Shown here piece by piece: positions 48,298 through 58,709 of a DNA stretch of 64,000 nt (position 1 is the first letter of the stretch; the number at the start of each line of letters is the position of its first letter). The notes under the pieces are model-generated. The model searched no databases. It was not told where the DNA came from and was given only the letters and a program-made list of their open reading frames with translations. The position numbers and the translations under genes were made by a program. The stretch lies in contig CP016836.1 in the NCBI GenBank assembly GCA_002240395.1, positions 1,922,001 through 1,986,000 on the forward strand, in the 5' to 3' direction. The stretch is from Xanthomonas citri pv. mangiferaeindicae (GTDB lineage Bacteria > Pseudomonadota > Gammaproteobacteria > Xanthomonadales > Xanthomonadaceae).

Positions 48298-48444
48298 CAT
48301 GCGTTGTCGCCATCGCAGCGCCAGTGCGTGCAGGTGTCCGACACGCCCGCGCCGCGCCGCGAGCGCCGGGGACGGCGCTGCGGGCGGATGGGAAGGCGGG
48401 CATCGTGTCGGGCATCGGTTGGCTCTGGTGCTGGCAATGGGCAA

Positions 48445-48478
48445 CAAAAAACCCCGCGCTTGTCGGCGCGGGGTTCGG
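48445..48478 (-). terminator. Attenuator terminator of the ilv operon
   Basis: On the minus strand AACCCCGCGC pairs with GCGCGGGGTT (6-nt loop) and is followed by a run of six T. It lies 28 bp after the stop of the leader peptide and 256 bp before ilvC, the position expected for a transcription attenuator. Confidence 0.88.
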
Positions 48479-48505
48479 TTCTTTCGACCTTGGGTTTCGC
48501 TTTTT

Positions 48506-48649
48506 CTACACGAACCCCGTTCCCGCGCCTGTCTGGACGGTAATAAGAAGTACGGCGATAAGGAGCGCGGTGGTCGCGGCGAACATGACGGCCCGGTCAC
48601 CGGTGGCGGTGCGGGCGGGGAGCTGCATGCGGGTGCTGCGCTGCGTCAT
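48506..48649 (-). CDS. ilvL: ilv operon leader peptide
   Basis: A 47-residue reading frame (48649 to 48506) that ends just before a strong terminator. Its C-terminal half contains the control run TTALLIAVLLITV: four Leu, two Ile, two Val and three Thr codons in thirteen. Slow translation here under Ile/Val/Leu shortage should stop the terminator from folding. A shorter start at 48586 (MFAATT…) contains the whole control run and cannot be excluded. Too short for normal gene calling. Confidence 0.82.
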   Translation of the reverse strand: MTQRSTRMQLPARTATGDRAVMFAATTALLIAVLLITVQTGAGTGFV

Positions 48650-48679
48650 GGGGCGAGAAGAGCATGCCTGCGGGTGGGC

Positions 48680-48685
48680 TGTCAA
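48680..48685 (-). promoter_or_regulatory. Putative -35 box of the ilv operon
   Basis: A consensus TTGACA on the minus strand, exactly 30 bp upstream of the leader ATG at 48649. The -10 region is a weak match. The thr operon has the same box at the same distance. Confidence 0.5.
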
Positions 48686-48721
48686 CAGTTACGTCGACAA
48701 CCAGTTTCGCGGGCGGCCAGG

Positions 48722-49810
48722 TTAGCGTTTGCGCGCCGCTCGATGGGCCCGTCGCAGCAGGCCGAGTGTTGCCTGTTCCCACTGCCGCGGGCCGCGTGCC
48801 TTGGCGGCAGCGCGCTGCAGGCTGCCGTCGCGCCACGCGGTGTAGAGCACCGGATCGATATAGGCCTTGCGGCAGACAGATACCGTATTGCCGAGTGTCG
48901 CGGCGACATCGGCAATGACCTGCTTTTCCTGCAGCGCCAGCGCCCGCTCGCTCGGCGGACCGCCATTGCGTCCAGTGGGCAGTGGCAGCGCGGCGAACCG
49001 GCGGAACGCCAGCGCGGTGCCGCCCCAGGTCCGGAAGTCCTTGGCGGTGAATGACTCGCCCATGGCCTCGCGCAGGTAATCGTTGACCATGCCCGAGTCC
49101 ACGCCGCGGCATTCGCCCTCGTCGTCCATGTATTGGAACAGCGCCTGCCCCGGCAATTGCTGGCAGCGGCGTACCAGCCGGCACAGCCGGGCATCGTCGA
49201 TCGCGATGTCGTGCGCCTGGCCGCTCTTGCCGCGGAAGCGCAACCGCGCGCCGCCGGCCTTGGCCCGCTCGAAATGCCGGTTGCGCAGGGTGGTCAGGCC
49301 AAACGAGCCATTGCTGCGGGCATAGGTGTCGTTACCGACCCGGATCAAGGTCTGCGACAGCAGCGACACCACAATCGCCAGCACCTTCTCACGTGGCATG
49401 CCCGGGCGCGCTAGGTCCCGCTGCAGCGCTCGGCGCAGGCGCGGCAGCGCGTCACCGAATGCGACGATGCGGTCGAACTTGCCCAGGCCGCGCGTGGTCG
49501 ACCAGTCGGGGTGGTAGCGATACTGCTTGCGACCGCGCGCATCGCGCCCGGTGGCCTGAAGATGGCCGTTGGCGTGTCGGCAGATCCACACATCGGTGTA
49601 GGCCGGCGGGATGGCCAACTGCCGGATCCGGGCCAGGACATCGCGATCCCGCACCGCGGCGCCGTCGGGATCGCGGTAGCTGAACCCTTTGCCGGCGCGG
49701 CGACGGCACAGACCGGGGTCGCGATCGCAGACCCAGCGCAGGCCGGCAGCCCGGGCCGCCTCGAGACTCGCTTGCGTCACAGGTACGGTGGGGGCGCGAT
49801 GACGATTCAT
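48722..49810 (-). CDS. DNA topoisomerase IB
   Basis: A 362-residue poxvirus/bacterial-type topoisomerase that relaxes supercoils through a 3'-phosphotyrosine. GKGFSYRDPDGAAVRD and IPPAYTDVWIC are N-terminal features, LIRVGNDTYARSNGSFGLTT is the catalytic-domain signature, and the active tyrosine is in SVCRKAYIDPVLY. The ATG at 49810 gives MNRHRAPT. It precedes the ilv leader on the same strand but has no functional link to it. Confidence 0.93.
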   Translation of the reverse strand: MNRHRAPTVPVTQASLEAARAAGLRWVCDRDPGLCRRRAGKGFSYRDPDGAAVRDRDVLARIRQLAIPPAYTDVWICRHANGHLQATGRDARGRKQYRYHPDWSTTRGLGKFDRIVAFGDALPRLRRALQRDLARPGMPREKVLAIVVSLLSQTLIRVGNDTYARSNGSFGLTTLRNRHFERAKAGGARLRFRGKSGQAHDIAIDDARLCRLVRRCQQLPGQALFQYMDDEGECRGVDSGMVNDYLREAMGESFTAKDFRTWGGTALAFRRFAALPLPTGRNGGPPSERALALQEKQVIADVAATLGNTVSVCRKAYIDPVLYTAWRDGSLQRAAAKARGPRQWEQATLGLLRRAHRAARKR

Positions 49811-49923
49811 GAGCGGCTGATAACAACGTGGCGCGTTGCGCGCCGTGAACGTCGTCGCCTTCACCCCCGGGCACGGAGGCCTGCGCAGACTCGCCGCACA
49901 CCATAAGATTCGGAGGACGCCCA

Positions 49924-50286
49924 ATGAAGACTCTGCACAAGACCCTGATGGCCGGCGCGCTTGCGGGCGCCGTTGCATTCACCGGTTCGGCACTCGCGCA
50001 GGACCACGATCGCAAGGATCACACCACGGCCGCGCAGACCGATTCCCACCAGCCGATGTCCGACACCTGGATCACGACCAAGGTCAAGGCCGATCTGCTG
50101 GCATCGAGCGATGTCTCGGGCCTGGATATCAGCGTCGAGACCAGCAACGGCATCGTCAGCCTGTCGGGCGACGTCGAGACGCAGGCGCAGATTGATCGCG
50201 CGACTGCGATCGCACGTGGCATCGAGGGTGTGAAGAGTGTGGACGCCAAGCAGCTGAAGGTCGCCACCAGCACTTCGCGTCGCTGA
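49924..50286 (+). CDS. BON domain periplasmic protein (OsmY-like)
   Basis: A 120-residue exported protein. A signal peptide ends at GSALAQ, a His/Asp-rich linker follows, then one BON domain (WITTKVKADLLASSDVSGLD and IVSLSGDVETQAQIDRATAI). OsmY-type proteins bind membranes or act as chaperones under stress. It is a single gene followed at once by a strong terminator. Confidence 0.9.
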   Translation: MKTLHKTLMAGALAGAVAFTGSALAQDHDRKDHTTAAQTDSHQPMSDTWITTKVKADLLASSDVSGLDISVETSNGIVSLSGDVETQAQIDRATAIARGIEGVKSVDAKQLKVATSTSRR

Positions 50287-50307
50287 TCGACGCACCGCTG
50301 ATTCAAG

Positions 50308-50334
50308 GCCCCCGCCCATCGGCGGGGGCTTTTT
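50308..50334 (+). terminator. Rho-independent terminator after the BON gene
   Basis: GCCCCCGCC pairs with GGCGGGGGC around CATC and is followed by TTTTT. It lies 22 bp downstream of the BON-domain stop codon. Confidence 0.92.
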
Positions 50335-50430
50335 CGTTGCGGCATCTGCGCGATTTACGCAGCTGGATCGCGCGCAGCGATCCGACCCGCCGTGCAGACG
50401 CCTGGACCGCGCAGGGCGCGGTGATGCGTG

Positions 50431-51720
50431 CTACCAGCCCTCGAGCGTCGCCGCGAGGGCGGCATCGTCCGCGGGTAGCGGCGTGCCGTGCGCGGGGCGG
50501 GCCAGGCAGTCAGCGAGCGCGGGCGGCAGCGTCACGGTATGGCCGACCAGCGGTTCGACGATGGTCTCGAACTTCGCCGGATGCGCGGTCGCGACCACAG
50601 CCCAGTCGCGCGTATCGCCTGCCTCGCGCAGCTGCTCGAGCATGGCCAGCGCCGTTGCGGTATGTGGACAGGGCACGATGCCGTGTCGCGCCGGCGCCGC
50701 GGCGATGATCCGGCGAATCGTCGCATCGTCCACGCTGTCGGCGACGAAGCCGGTGCGCAGCGCCGCGTCGTCGTCATGCCAGTGGCGCAGCCGCTCGAAG
50801 TTGCTCGGCGCACCGACGTCCATCGCATTGGCGAGCGTGGCCCGTGTGGGCTGCACGGCATAGTCGGCGCCAGCAAAGAAGCGCGGCAGCGTGTCGTTGG
50901 CGTTGCAGGCCAAACGGAGCTCGCCCAGCGGCGCGCCCATCGCGCGTGCGAGCACCGCAGCGCAAGCATTGCCAAGGTTGCCGGTGGGCACGACGAGGTT
51001 CAGCCGTGTGCCGTGACGCGCGTGGTGCGCCGCGGCGGCGTGCACGTAGTACGCCGACTGTGGCAGCAGACGCCCGAGGCTGATGCTGTTGGCAGAGCCC
51101 AGCGGCACGCGCGTCCGCAGCGCGATATCCGACAGCGCCTGCTTGACCAGGCGTTGGCAGTCGTCGAAGCTGCCGTCGACGCGGAACGCGCGCACGTTGT
51201 CGCCCCAGCACTCCAGGCCGTGCGCCTGACGCGGGGACACGCGGCCCTCGGGATAGAGGATGGCGACACGGAAGCCCGGCCTTCGATGGAAGGCCGCGGC
51301 CACCGCGGCGCCGGTATCGCCCGAAGTGGCGACGACGATCGTGGTGTCGGGCGCGGTGGGCGCGCGCAGGGTGCCCAGCGCACCGGCCAGGAACCGCGCG
51401 GCGTAGTCCTTGAACGCGGCCGTCGGGCCATGAAACAGCTCGAGCACATGGTCACCGGCGCCGCGCAGCGGTCGCAATGGCGCCTCGAAGGCAAACGCGT
51501 CGGCGCACAGTGCGGGCAGCTGTGTCTCGAGTCGGGAGGCCGCGAACCAGGGCGCCAGGGTCGTGGCCGCGGTCTCGGCGAGCGTGGTGCGCGGCACCTC
51601 CAGGTCGAGGAGAGGAATCGACGCGGGCACATACAGGCCACCATCGGGCGCGAGGCCCGCCACGAGGGCATCGTCGATCGGCGTCGGCGCAACGCCGCCG
51701 CGGGTGCTCAGAAAATCCAT
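50431..51720 (-). CDS. thrC: Threonine synthase
   Basis: A 429-residue PLP enzyme that makes threonine from phosphohomoserine. MDFLSTRGGVAPTPIDDALV is the N-terminus, ELFHGPTAAFKDYAARFLAG carries the PLP lysine, and VVATSGDTGAAVAAAFHRRP and VPTGNLGNACAAVLAR complete the cofactor site. It follows thrB by 11 bp and is the last gene of the thr operon. Confidence 0.95.
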   Translation of the reverse strand: MDFLSTRGGVAPTPIDDALVAGLAPDGGLYVPASIPLLDLEVPRTTLAETAATTLAPWFAASRLETQLPALCADAFAFEAPLRPLRGAGDHVLELFHGPTAAFKDYAARFLAGALGTLRAPTAPDTTIVVATSGDTGAAVAAAFHRRPGFRVAILYPEGRVSPRQAHGLECWGDNVRAFRVDGSFDDCQRLVKQALSDIALRTRVPLGSANSISLGRLLPQSAYYVHAAAAHHARHGTRLNLVVPTGNLGNACAAVLARAMGAPLGELRLACNANDTLPRFFAGADYAVQPTRATLANAMDVGAPSNFERLRHWHDDDAALRTGFVADSVDDATIRRIIAAAPARHGIVPCPHTATALAMLEQLREAGDTRDWAVVATAHPAKFETIVEPLVGHTVTLPPALADCLARPAHGTPLPADDAALAATLEGW

Positions 51721-51731
51721 GGGTGCTCTCG

Positions 51732-52727
51732 TTACTGGGAGAAGGGCAGAGGCTGGGCGCGCGCGTCGGACGTGCGCGCTGCCGGACCCGGCCCGAGCAG
51801 CGCGGCGCGAGGGCCGGCCACCGGACCGACATAGGCGCGGGCGTCGAAGCCGGCGTCGACGAACGCTTGGCGCATGGCCGGCGCGGCGGCCTCGGCCTCG
51901 GTGCGCGAGGCGAACCAGGCGAACACGCTCGGTCCACCGCCGGAGATGCTGGCGCCGAGCGCGGCGTGCGCGAGTGCGGCCGATTTGACCTGCGCGAAGC
52001 CGGGAATCAAGCCGGCGCGGCGCGGCTCGACCAGCACATCGTGCAGCCCGGCGCGGACCAGATCGAGATCGCCACGCTGCAGGCCGGTCAGAAACAGCGC
52101 CAGGTGCGCCCCGTGCGCGACGATGTCGTGCAGGGGATAGGGCTCGGCGAGCACTGCACGCGAACGCCGCGTTTCCAGCACTTGGTCGGGATGCACGACG
52201 ACCGCGTGCAGCGTGGCCGGCACGTCGAGCGCGATCGCCCGGTCGGCTGTCGCCAGGGTCACCCCGCCCAGCAGCATCGGCGCGACGTTGTCACCATGCC
52301 GGCTGCCGCTGGAGATCGCTTCGCCGTCGAGCGCGAACGGATACAGCGCTTCGCGCGGCAAGGGCGTGTCGAGCAGGGCGCTCGCGGCCACCAGTGCCGC
52401 CACACACGACGCAGCCGAGCCGCCGAGCCCCGACCCCAGCGGGATGCCTTTCTCCAAACGCAGTGCGAAGCCGTACGGCAACGATAGCGCCTCGCGCAAC
52501 GACTGCAGCGCAAGGCCTGCCGTATTGCGCGCCGGATCGAGTGGGATCGCCTCGATGCCCGCGACGTCGCCATCGATCGCCTCGATGACGACGGTCGGCG
52601 CGGTGATGCGGCGTACCCGGGCGATATCGCGCGGCCCATCGATTGCGTGGCCGAGCAGATCGAAGCCGACGCCGATGTTGCCGACGCTCGCCGGCGCGAA
52701 CGCGGCGACCCAGGGATGTTCGGGCAT
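51732..52727 (-). CDS. thrB: Homoserine kinase
   Basis: A 331-residue GHMP kinase that phosphorylates homoserine. The ATP loop is GIPLGSGLGGSAASCVAALV, with APASVGNIGVGFDLLGHAID at the N-terminus and GASISGGGPSVFAWF at the C-terminus. The start at 52727 follows a perfect AGGAGG site; longer forms upstream are unlikely. The last 30 or so residues (GPGPAARTSDARAQ…) extend beyond the usual family end. Confidence 0.94.
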   Translation of the reverse strand: MPEHPWVAAFAPASVGNIGVGFDLLGHAIDGPRDIARVRRITAPTVVIEAIDGDVAGIEAIPLDPARNTAGLALQSLREALSLPYGFALRLEKGIPLGSGLGGSAASCVAALVAASALLDTPLPREALYPFALDGEAISSGSRHGDNVAPMLLGGVTLATADRAIALDVPATLHAVVVHPDQVLETRRSRAVLAEPYPLHDIVAHGAHLALFLTGLQRGDLDLVRAGLHDVLVEPRRAGLIPGFAQVKSAALAHAALGASISGGGPSVFAWFASRTEAEAAAPAMRQAFVDAGFDARAYVGPVAGPRAALLGPGPAARTSDARAQPLPFSQ

Positions 52728-52831
52728 GGTGGAACCTCCTGCTGCCGCGCGGGCGGCGGCGTTGGATCGGGACATTGATCGCGCATCGACCGGCGGGCGG
52801 CCCGGCGGCGTCTGTGCCTGCGCTGTCATCC

Positions 52832-55399
52832 TCAGGTTGCCGAGTCGAGGGCGTGCGCACTGCGGCCATCATGCCGCAGGAACGGCAGGCCGGCCTGCTT
52901 GCCGAGCGCATGGGCGATCGTCAGGACATCGGCGAACACGCCCGCCGCGGTCACTTCAGGGCCAGCCCCCGGGCCCTGGACGACCAGCGGGTTGTCGGCA
53001 TAGCGGGCGGTGCGGAATTGCACGAGATTGTCGGTCAGCCGGGTGTGGCAGCACGGGTGCTCGGCCGGCAGCGCGACCACGCCGACACTGGCCTGGCCGT
53101 CGCCTTGCAGGCGCGCCAGGTGACGCAGCGCATGGCCATCGGCGCGCGCGGCATCGAGCCGGGCCTGCATCGGCGCATCGAGCTCGTGCAGGCGATCGAG
53201 GAACGTGTCCAGCGACACCTCGCGTAGCGCCTCGGGCACCAGACTCTCGACCGCGACATCCTCGAGCGACAGCGTCCGGCCGGCCTCACGTGCCAGGATC
53301 ACCAGCTTGCGCGCGACATCCAGCCCCGACAGGTCGTCGCGCGGGTCGGGCTCGGTGTAGCCCAGGGCGCGCGCCTCGCGCACCAGCTCCGAGAACGGTT
53401 GGCTGCCGTCGTAACGGTTGAACAGCCAGGCCAGTGTGCCCGACAGCATGCCGTCGATGCCGTGGAGCGTGTCGCCGGTGTCGAGCAGGCCGCGAAGCGT
53501 CTGGATCACCGGCAGGCCGGCACCGACGGTGGCCTCGTACAGGAAGCGGCCACCGCCTGCACGTTGGGCCTCGCGGATCGCGGCATAACGCGCCCACATG
53601 CCGCTGCCGGCATGCTTGTTCGGGGTGACCACGTGAATGCCGGCGGCCAGCCACTCGGGATACTTCGCCGCGACGGCATCGCTGGCGCTGCAGTCGACGA
53701 TCAACGCATGCGGCAGATGGCTGGCGCGCACGTGCGCGGCGAACGCATCGAGGTCGCAGGCCTGCGCGGTGGCGTCGAGCATCGCGGCGGCGTGGGCGGG
53801 GTCGAGCGGCGCATCGTCGAGATGCATCCGCCGGCTGCTGGCGATCGCGCGCAGCCGCAGATCCACACTCGCACGCTCGCGCAGCGCCGGCACCACCTCG
53901 GCCAGTTGCGCCAGCAATGCGCGGCCGACGTTGCCCGGCCCGATCACGCCGACCGAGACCGTCTGCGGCGACAGCCAGAAGGCCGCATGCGCGGCGCGCA
54001 ATGCGCGGGTGGCATCGGCCTGGGCGATCGCGACCGAGATGTTGCGCTCGCCCGCGCCCTGGGCAATGGCGCGGATGTTGACGTGGGCCTGGGCGAGGCC
54101 GGCGAACAGTCGCGCGGCGACGCCCTGGGTGCCGACCATGCCGTCGCCGACCGCCGCGAGCACACACAGCTCGCCGGTCACGGTCACGCCCTGGGCCTGG
54201 CCTTGCGCGATCGCGTCGGCGAATGCGGCGACGATCGCCGCGCGGCCGCGCTCGACCTGGCTGGCCTGCACCACGCAGCAGATCGAATGCTCCGACGAGC
54301 CTTGCGAGATCATCGTCACCGACACGCCGGCCGCGTGCAGGGCGGCGAACATGCGCTCGGCGGTGCCGGGCACGCCGACCAGACCGTTGCCGACCAATTC
54401 GAGCACTGCCGCGTCGCGGACCAGGCTCAGGCCCTTGACCGGCGAGGCGGCGGCCGCTGCGGCTGGCGCGATCGTCGTGCCCGCCGCGGACGGGTTGCGG
54501 CTGTTGCGGATGCGGACCGGAATACCCCGGGCCTGCACCGGCGCCAAGGTCTGGGGGTGCAGAACGCTCGCGCCGAAGTAGGCGAGTTCGCAGGCCTCGG
54601 CATAGGACATCGCCTGCAGGCAGACGGCGTCGGGCACCAGGCGCGGATCGGCCGAGAGCACGCCATCGACATCGGTCCAGATGGTCAGGGCCTGGGCGTC
54701 GAACAGGTTGGCGAAGATTGCCGCCGAGTAGTCGCTGCCGTTGCGCCCGAGCGTGGTGTCGCGACCGTTGCCATCGCGGGCGACGAAGCCGGTGATCACC
54801 ACATCGCGCGCACCGTTCGCCAGGCGCCAGCTCGCCAGACGGGCCCGGCTCGCATCCCAGTCGACCACCGCGCCCATCTCGCCGTGCTCGACTACCAGCA
54901 CCTCGCGGGCGTCCAGGCGCTGCCAACCCGGACCGAGTGCGGCCTGTGCCAGCCGCGACGACAGCTGTTCGCCGCAGCCGTGGATGCGCGCCAGTCGCGC
55001 GTCGCGATCCGTGACGTCCGCATGCAGGCCCTGCAGGTCATGGGCGAGGGCGGCGAACTCGTCCTCGAGCGCGCGGTGCAGTGCGCCGTCGACCTCATGC
55101 TCGAACGCGTCGGCGGTCGCGAGGTGGCGCTGGCGCAGCGCGTCCCACGCGGGCTTCCAGTCATCGAGGGCGAGGGCGGCATCGGCGAGCGCGACCAGGG
55201 CATTGGTGGTGCCGGACATCGCCGACACGACGACCGGCCGCACCCGCGCATCGGCCGGTACCAGAGCGGCCAGCGCGGCAATGCACGCTGCATCGGCCAG
55301 ACTGGTACCGCCGAACTTGTGGACATGACAGGTGAGCGCCGGCGGCGCATCGGCAACGGGGGCGACGGAATGGGGGAGAGGCGCGACGGCGGACGACAT
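52832..55399 (-). CDS. thrA: Bifunctional aspartokinase I / homoserine dehydrogenase I
   Basis: An 855-residue fusion that catalyses the first and third steps from aspartate. The kinase opens with HVHKFGGTSLADAACIAALA and has TLGRNGSDYSAAIFANLF. Two ACT regions follow (VSVTMISQGSSEHSICCVVQ and VNIRAIAQGAGERNISVAI). The dehydrogenase starts near residue 490 (VSVGVIGPGNVGRALLAQLA) and includes GLLDTGDTLHGIDGMLSGTL. The start at 55399 follows an AGGAGC site; an ATG at 55426 is weaker. Expected to be inhibited by threonine. Confidence 0.95.
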   Translation of the reverse strand: MSSAVAPLPHSVAPVADAPPALTCHVHKFGGTSLADAACIAALAALVPADARVRPVVVSAMSGTTNALVALADAALALDDWKPAWDALRQRHLATADAFEHEVDGALHRALEDEFAALAHDLQGLHADVTDRDARLARIHGCGEQLSSRLAQAALGPGWQRLDAREVLVVEHGEMGAVVDWDASRARLASWRLANGARDVVITGFVARDGNGRDTTLGRNGSDYSAAIFANLFDAQALTIWTDVDGVLSADPRLVPDAVCLQAMSYAEACELAYFGASVLHPQTLAPVQARGIPVRIRNSRNPSAAGTTIAPAAAAAASPVKGLSLVRDAAVLELVGNGLVGVPGTAERMFAALHAAGVSVTMISQGSSEHSICCVVQASQVERGRAAIVAAFADAIAQGQAQGVTVTGELCVLAAVGDGMVGTQGVAARLFAGLAQAHVNIRAIAQGAGERNISVAIAQADATRALRAAHAAFWLSPQTVSVGVIGPGNVGRALLAQLAEVVPALRERASVDLRLRAIASSRRMHLDDAPLDPAHAAAMLDATAQACDLDAFAAHVRASHLPHALIVDCSASDAVAAKYPEWLAAGIHVVTPNKHAGSGMWARYAAIREAQRAGGGRFLYEATVGAGLPVIQTLRGLLDTGDTLHGIDGMLSGTLAWLFNRYDGSQPFSELVREARALGYTEPDPRDDLSGLDVARKLVILAREAGRTLSLEDVAVESLVPEALREVSLDTFLDRLHELDAPMQARLDAARADGHALRHLARLQGDGQASVGVVALPAEHPCCHTRLTDNLVQFRTARYADNPLVVQGPGAGPEVTAAGVFADVLTIAHALGKQAGLPFLRHDGRSAHALDSAT

Positions 55400-55450
55400 G
55401 GAGAGCTCCTGGAAAAGGGGCTCCACATCACGGTCGGGCGGGACGTGGCG

Positions 55451-55475
55451 TCCGCATCCCGGGTGGGGATGCGGA
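55451..55475 (-). terminator. Hairpin after thr leader (attenuator candidate)
   Basis: TCCGCATCCC pairs perfectly with GGGATGCGGA around a 5-nt loop. It starts 13 bp after the stop of the Thr/Ile-rich leader frame and lies 51 bp before thrA. A short TTTT follows only at some distance, so the terminator is weaker than that of the ilv operon. Confidence 0.65.
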
Positions 55476-55488
55476 GCGGGCGGTCAGG

Positions 55489-55641
55489 TCAACTGGCGGC
55501 GCGCGTCCACATCCCGGTCCCGGTGGTACCGGTGCCGGTAATGCCGACGATCGTCGTGATGGTCGCTGCGGCCGCGCACGCGCCCGCGGCCGCGCGGATG
55601 GCGGTCGTCGGCAGGTGGGCGGTGTTGGTGCGATGCATCAT
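55489..55641 (-). CDS. thrL: thr operon leader peptide
   Basis: A 50-residue frame (55641 to 55489) upstream of thrA. Its control run ATITTIVGITGTGTTGTG has eight Thr and four Ile codons in eighteen, the composition used for attenuation by threonine and isoleucine. A 10-bp hairpin follows the stop codon. Two ATG codons in tandem (55641 and 55638) are possible starts. Confidence 0.83.
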   Translation of the reverse strand: MMHRTNTAHLPTTAIRAAAGACAAAATITTIVGITGTGTTGTGMWTRAAS

Positions 55642-55671
55642 CCCCGCAGCACACCACGCGATCGCGCGCGC

Positions 55672-55677
55672 TGTCAA
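55672..55677 (-). promoter_or_regulatory. Putative -35 box of the thr operon, with upstream A-tract
   Basis: A consensus TTGACA on the minus strand, exactly 30 bp before the leader ATG at 55641. A run of eight A lies just upstream (55681-55688 read on the minus strand) and could act as an UP element. The -10 box is not obvious. Confidence 0.55.
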
Positions 55678-55813
55678 CCGGTTTTTTTTGCGCAGGCCAG
55701 CCTCGCGGGAGGGCGTGGCTCCAGGTCGGCCGGCCTGGGCGCGCCCAGGCCGGGAGCCTGGGCGGTTCGGCCACGACTTGGGCGGCCGCGCGCCGCATGG
55801 TCTAATCGGCCCT

Positions 55814-55891
55814 GAAGCGGGGGTACCGGCACCAGTCGGTTGAGACAGTCCCTTCGAACCTGATCCGGTTGATACCGGCGTAGGGAAGCTT
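55814..55891 (+). ncRNA. TPP riboswitch (THI element)
   Basis: The conserved thiamine-pyrophosphate aptamer blocks are present: GGGGGTACC, GTTGAGACAG, CCCTTCGAACCTGATC, and GATACCGGCGTAGGGAAG. It lies 142 bp upstream of thiC on the same strand and should turn thiC off when thiamine pyrophosphate is abundant. Confidence 0.95.
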
Positions 55892-55971
55892 CGCAGCCGG
55901 CCCCCGGACCGACAGCGCGCGCAGGCGCGCCGGCGGCACGCGGTCCGGGCGCGCCGCCGCTTCGTCCCGCC

Positions 55972-56018
55972 TTGCGAATCCCTCGCAGGCGACGCCCGCA
56001 CCTCGAGGTGCGGCATCC
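55972..56018. repeat. Palindromic repeat upstream of thiC
   Basis: TGCGAATCCCTCGCAG followed by GCCCGCACCTCGAGGTGCGG; CCGCACCTCGAGGTGCGG (55996-56013) is a perfect 18-bp palindrome. It matches the repeat at 47161-47205 inside ilvC. It lies between the riboswitch and the thiC start and could be part of the expression platform or a separate element. Confidence 0.65.
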
Positions 56019-56033
56019 AACAGGACGAATGCC

Positions 56034-57911
<1,878 letters not shown>

Positions 57912-57918
57912 CGGCGGC

Positions 57919-57948
57919 CGACGGCCGGAGGCATCGCCCCGGCCGTCG
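57919..57948. repeat. Hairpin after thiC, shared with the ilvC leader
   Basis: CGACGGCCGG and CCGGCCGTCG flank a 10-nt loop AGGCATCGCC. It shares arms and the GGCATCGCCC stretch with 48252-48297. Here it could end thiC transcription, although no T-run follows. Confidence 0.6.
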
Positions 57949-58034
57949 CATCCGCTCGACGGCACGCGGTGTATGTTCAGGATCGGTATCGTGGCAACGC
58001 GTCACGATCCACCCGTCAACAGGGAGACCCCAAG

Positions 58035-58631
58035 ATGAAGACCTCGACGTCCCGCGTGGCCGCCTGGCTGGTGGCCCTATGCGGCCTCGCCTTGCTCGCC
58101 GGTTGCGCGACCGGGCCACGCATCACCACCGAGGCCGACCCGCGGGCGGATTTCTCGGCCTACCGCACTTGGTCGTTCTATACGCCTCTGGCGATCGAGA
58201 AGGAGGGCTACGAGACCCAGACCAGCGAAGTGACCAAGGCGGCCGTGCGTGCCGAAATGGAGCGCCGCGGCTACCGTTACAGCGAGACCGACCCGGATCT
58301 GTGGGTGAATATCAACGCCTACATGGAGCGTCGGACCGATGTCAGCAGCTATCCGACGGTCGACTACGCCTATTACTACAGCTACCGTCACCGCGGTTAC
58401 TTCGCGGTGCCGTACTGGAACGAGCGCACCAGCGTCTACCGCTACACCGAGGGCACGATGAACGTGGATCTGGTGGACGCCCGGCAGAAGCGCCTGGTGT
58501 GGGAGGGCATCGCGGTCGGGCGCGTCGCCAACCTCAAGCCCGAACAGCGCGAGCAGCGGATCTATTCGACGATCGCCGAGATCTTCGCCAACTATCCGCA
58601 CCAGGCCGGCGTGCGCAGCCAAGCGCTGTAA
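58035..58631 (+). CDS. DUF4136 domain lipoprotein
   Basis: A 198-residue predicted lipoprotein. The signal peptide ends with lipobox LLAGCATG (Cys about residue 24). The DUF4136 domain shows DFSAYRTWSFYTPLAIEKEG and DLWVNINAYMERRTD and ends with YSTIAEIFANYP. A Tyr-rich stretch (VDYAYYYSYRHRGYF) lies in the middle. The function of the family is unknown. It is a single gene with its own terminator. Confidence 0.9.
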   Translation: MKTSTSRVAAWLVALCGLALLAGCATGPRITTEADPRADFSAYRTWSFYTPLAIEKEGYETQTSEVTKAAVRAEMERRGYRYSETDPDLWVNINAYMERRTDVSSYPTVDYAYYYSYRHRGYFAVPYWNERTSVYRYTEGTMNVDLVDARQKRLVWEGIAVGRVANLKPEQREQRIYSTIAEIFANYPHQAGVRSQAL

Positions 58632-58655
58632 TCGGCCGACGCGGGACAAGAACGA

Positions 58656-58678
58656 AGCGGGCCGATGGCCCGCTTTTT
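58656..58678 (+). terminator. Rho-independent terminator after the DUF4136 gene
   Basis: AGCGGGCC pairs with GGCCCGCT around GAT, followed by a T-run (CTTTTT). Confidence 0.9.
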
Positions 58679-58709
58679 CGTTTGTGTTCCAGCCGCGGCC
58701 GGTCCGGGG

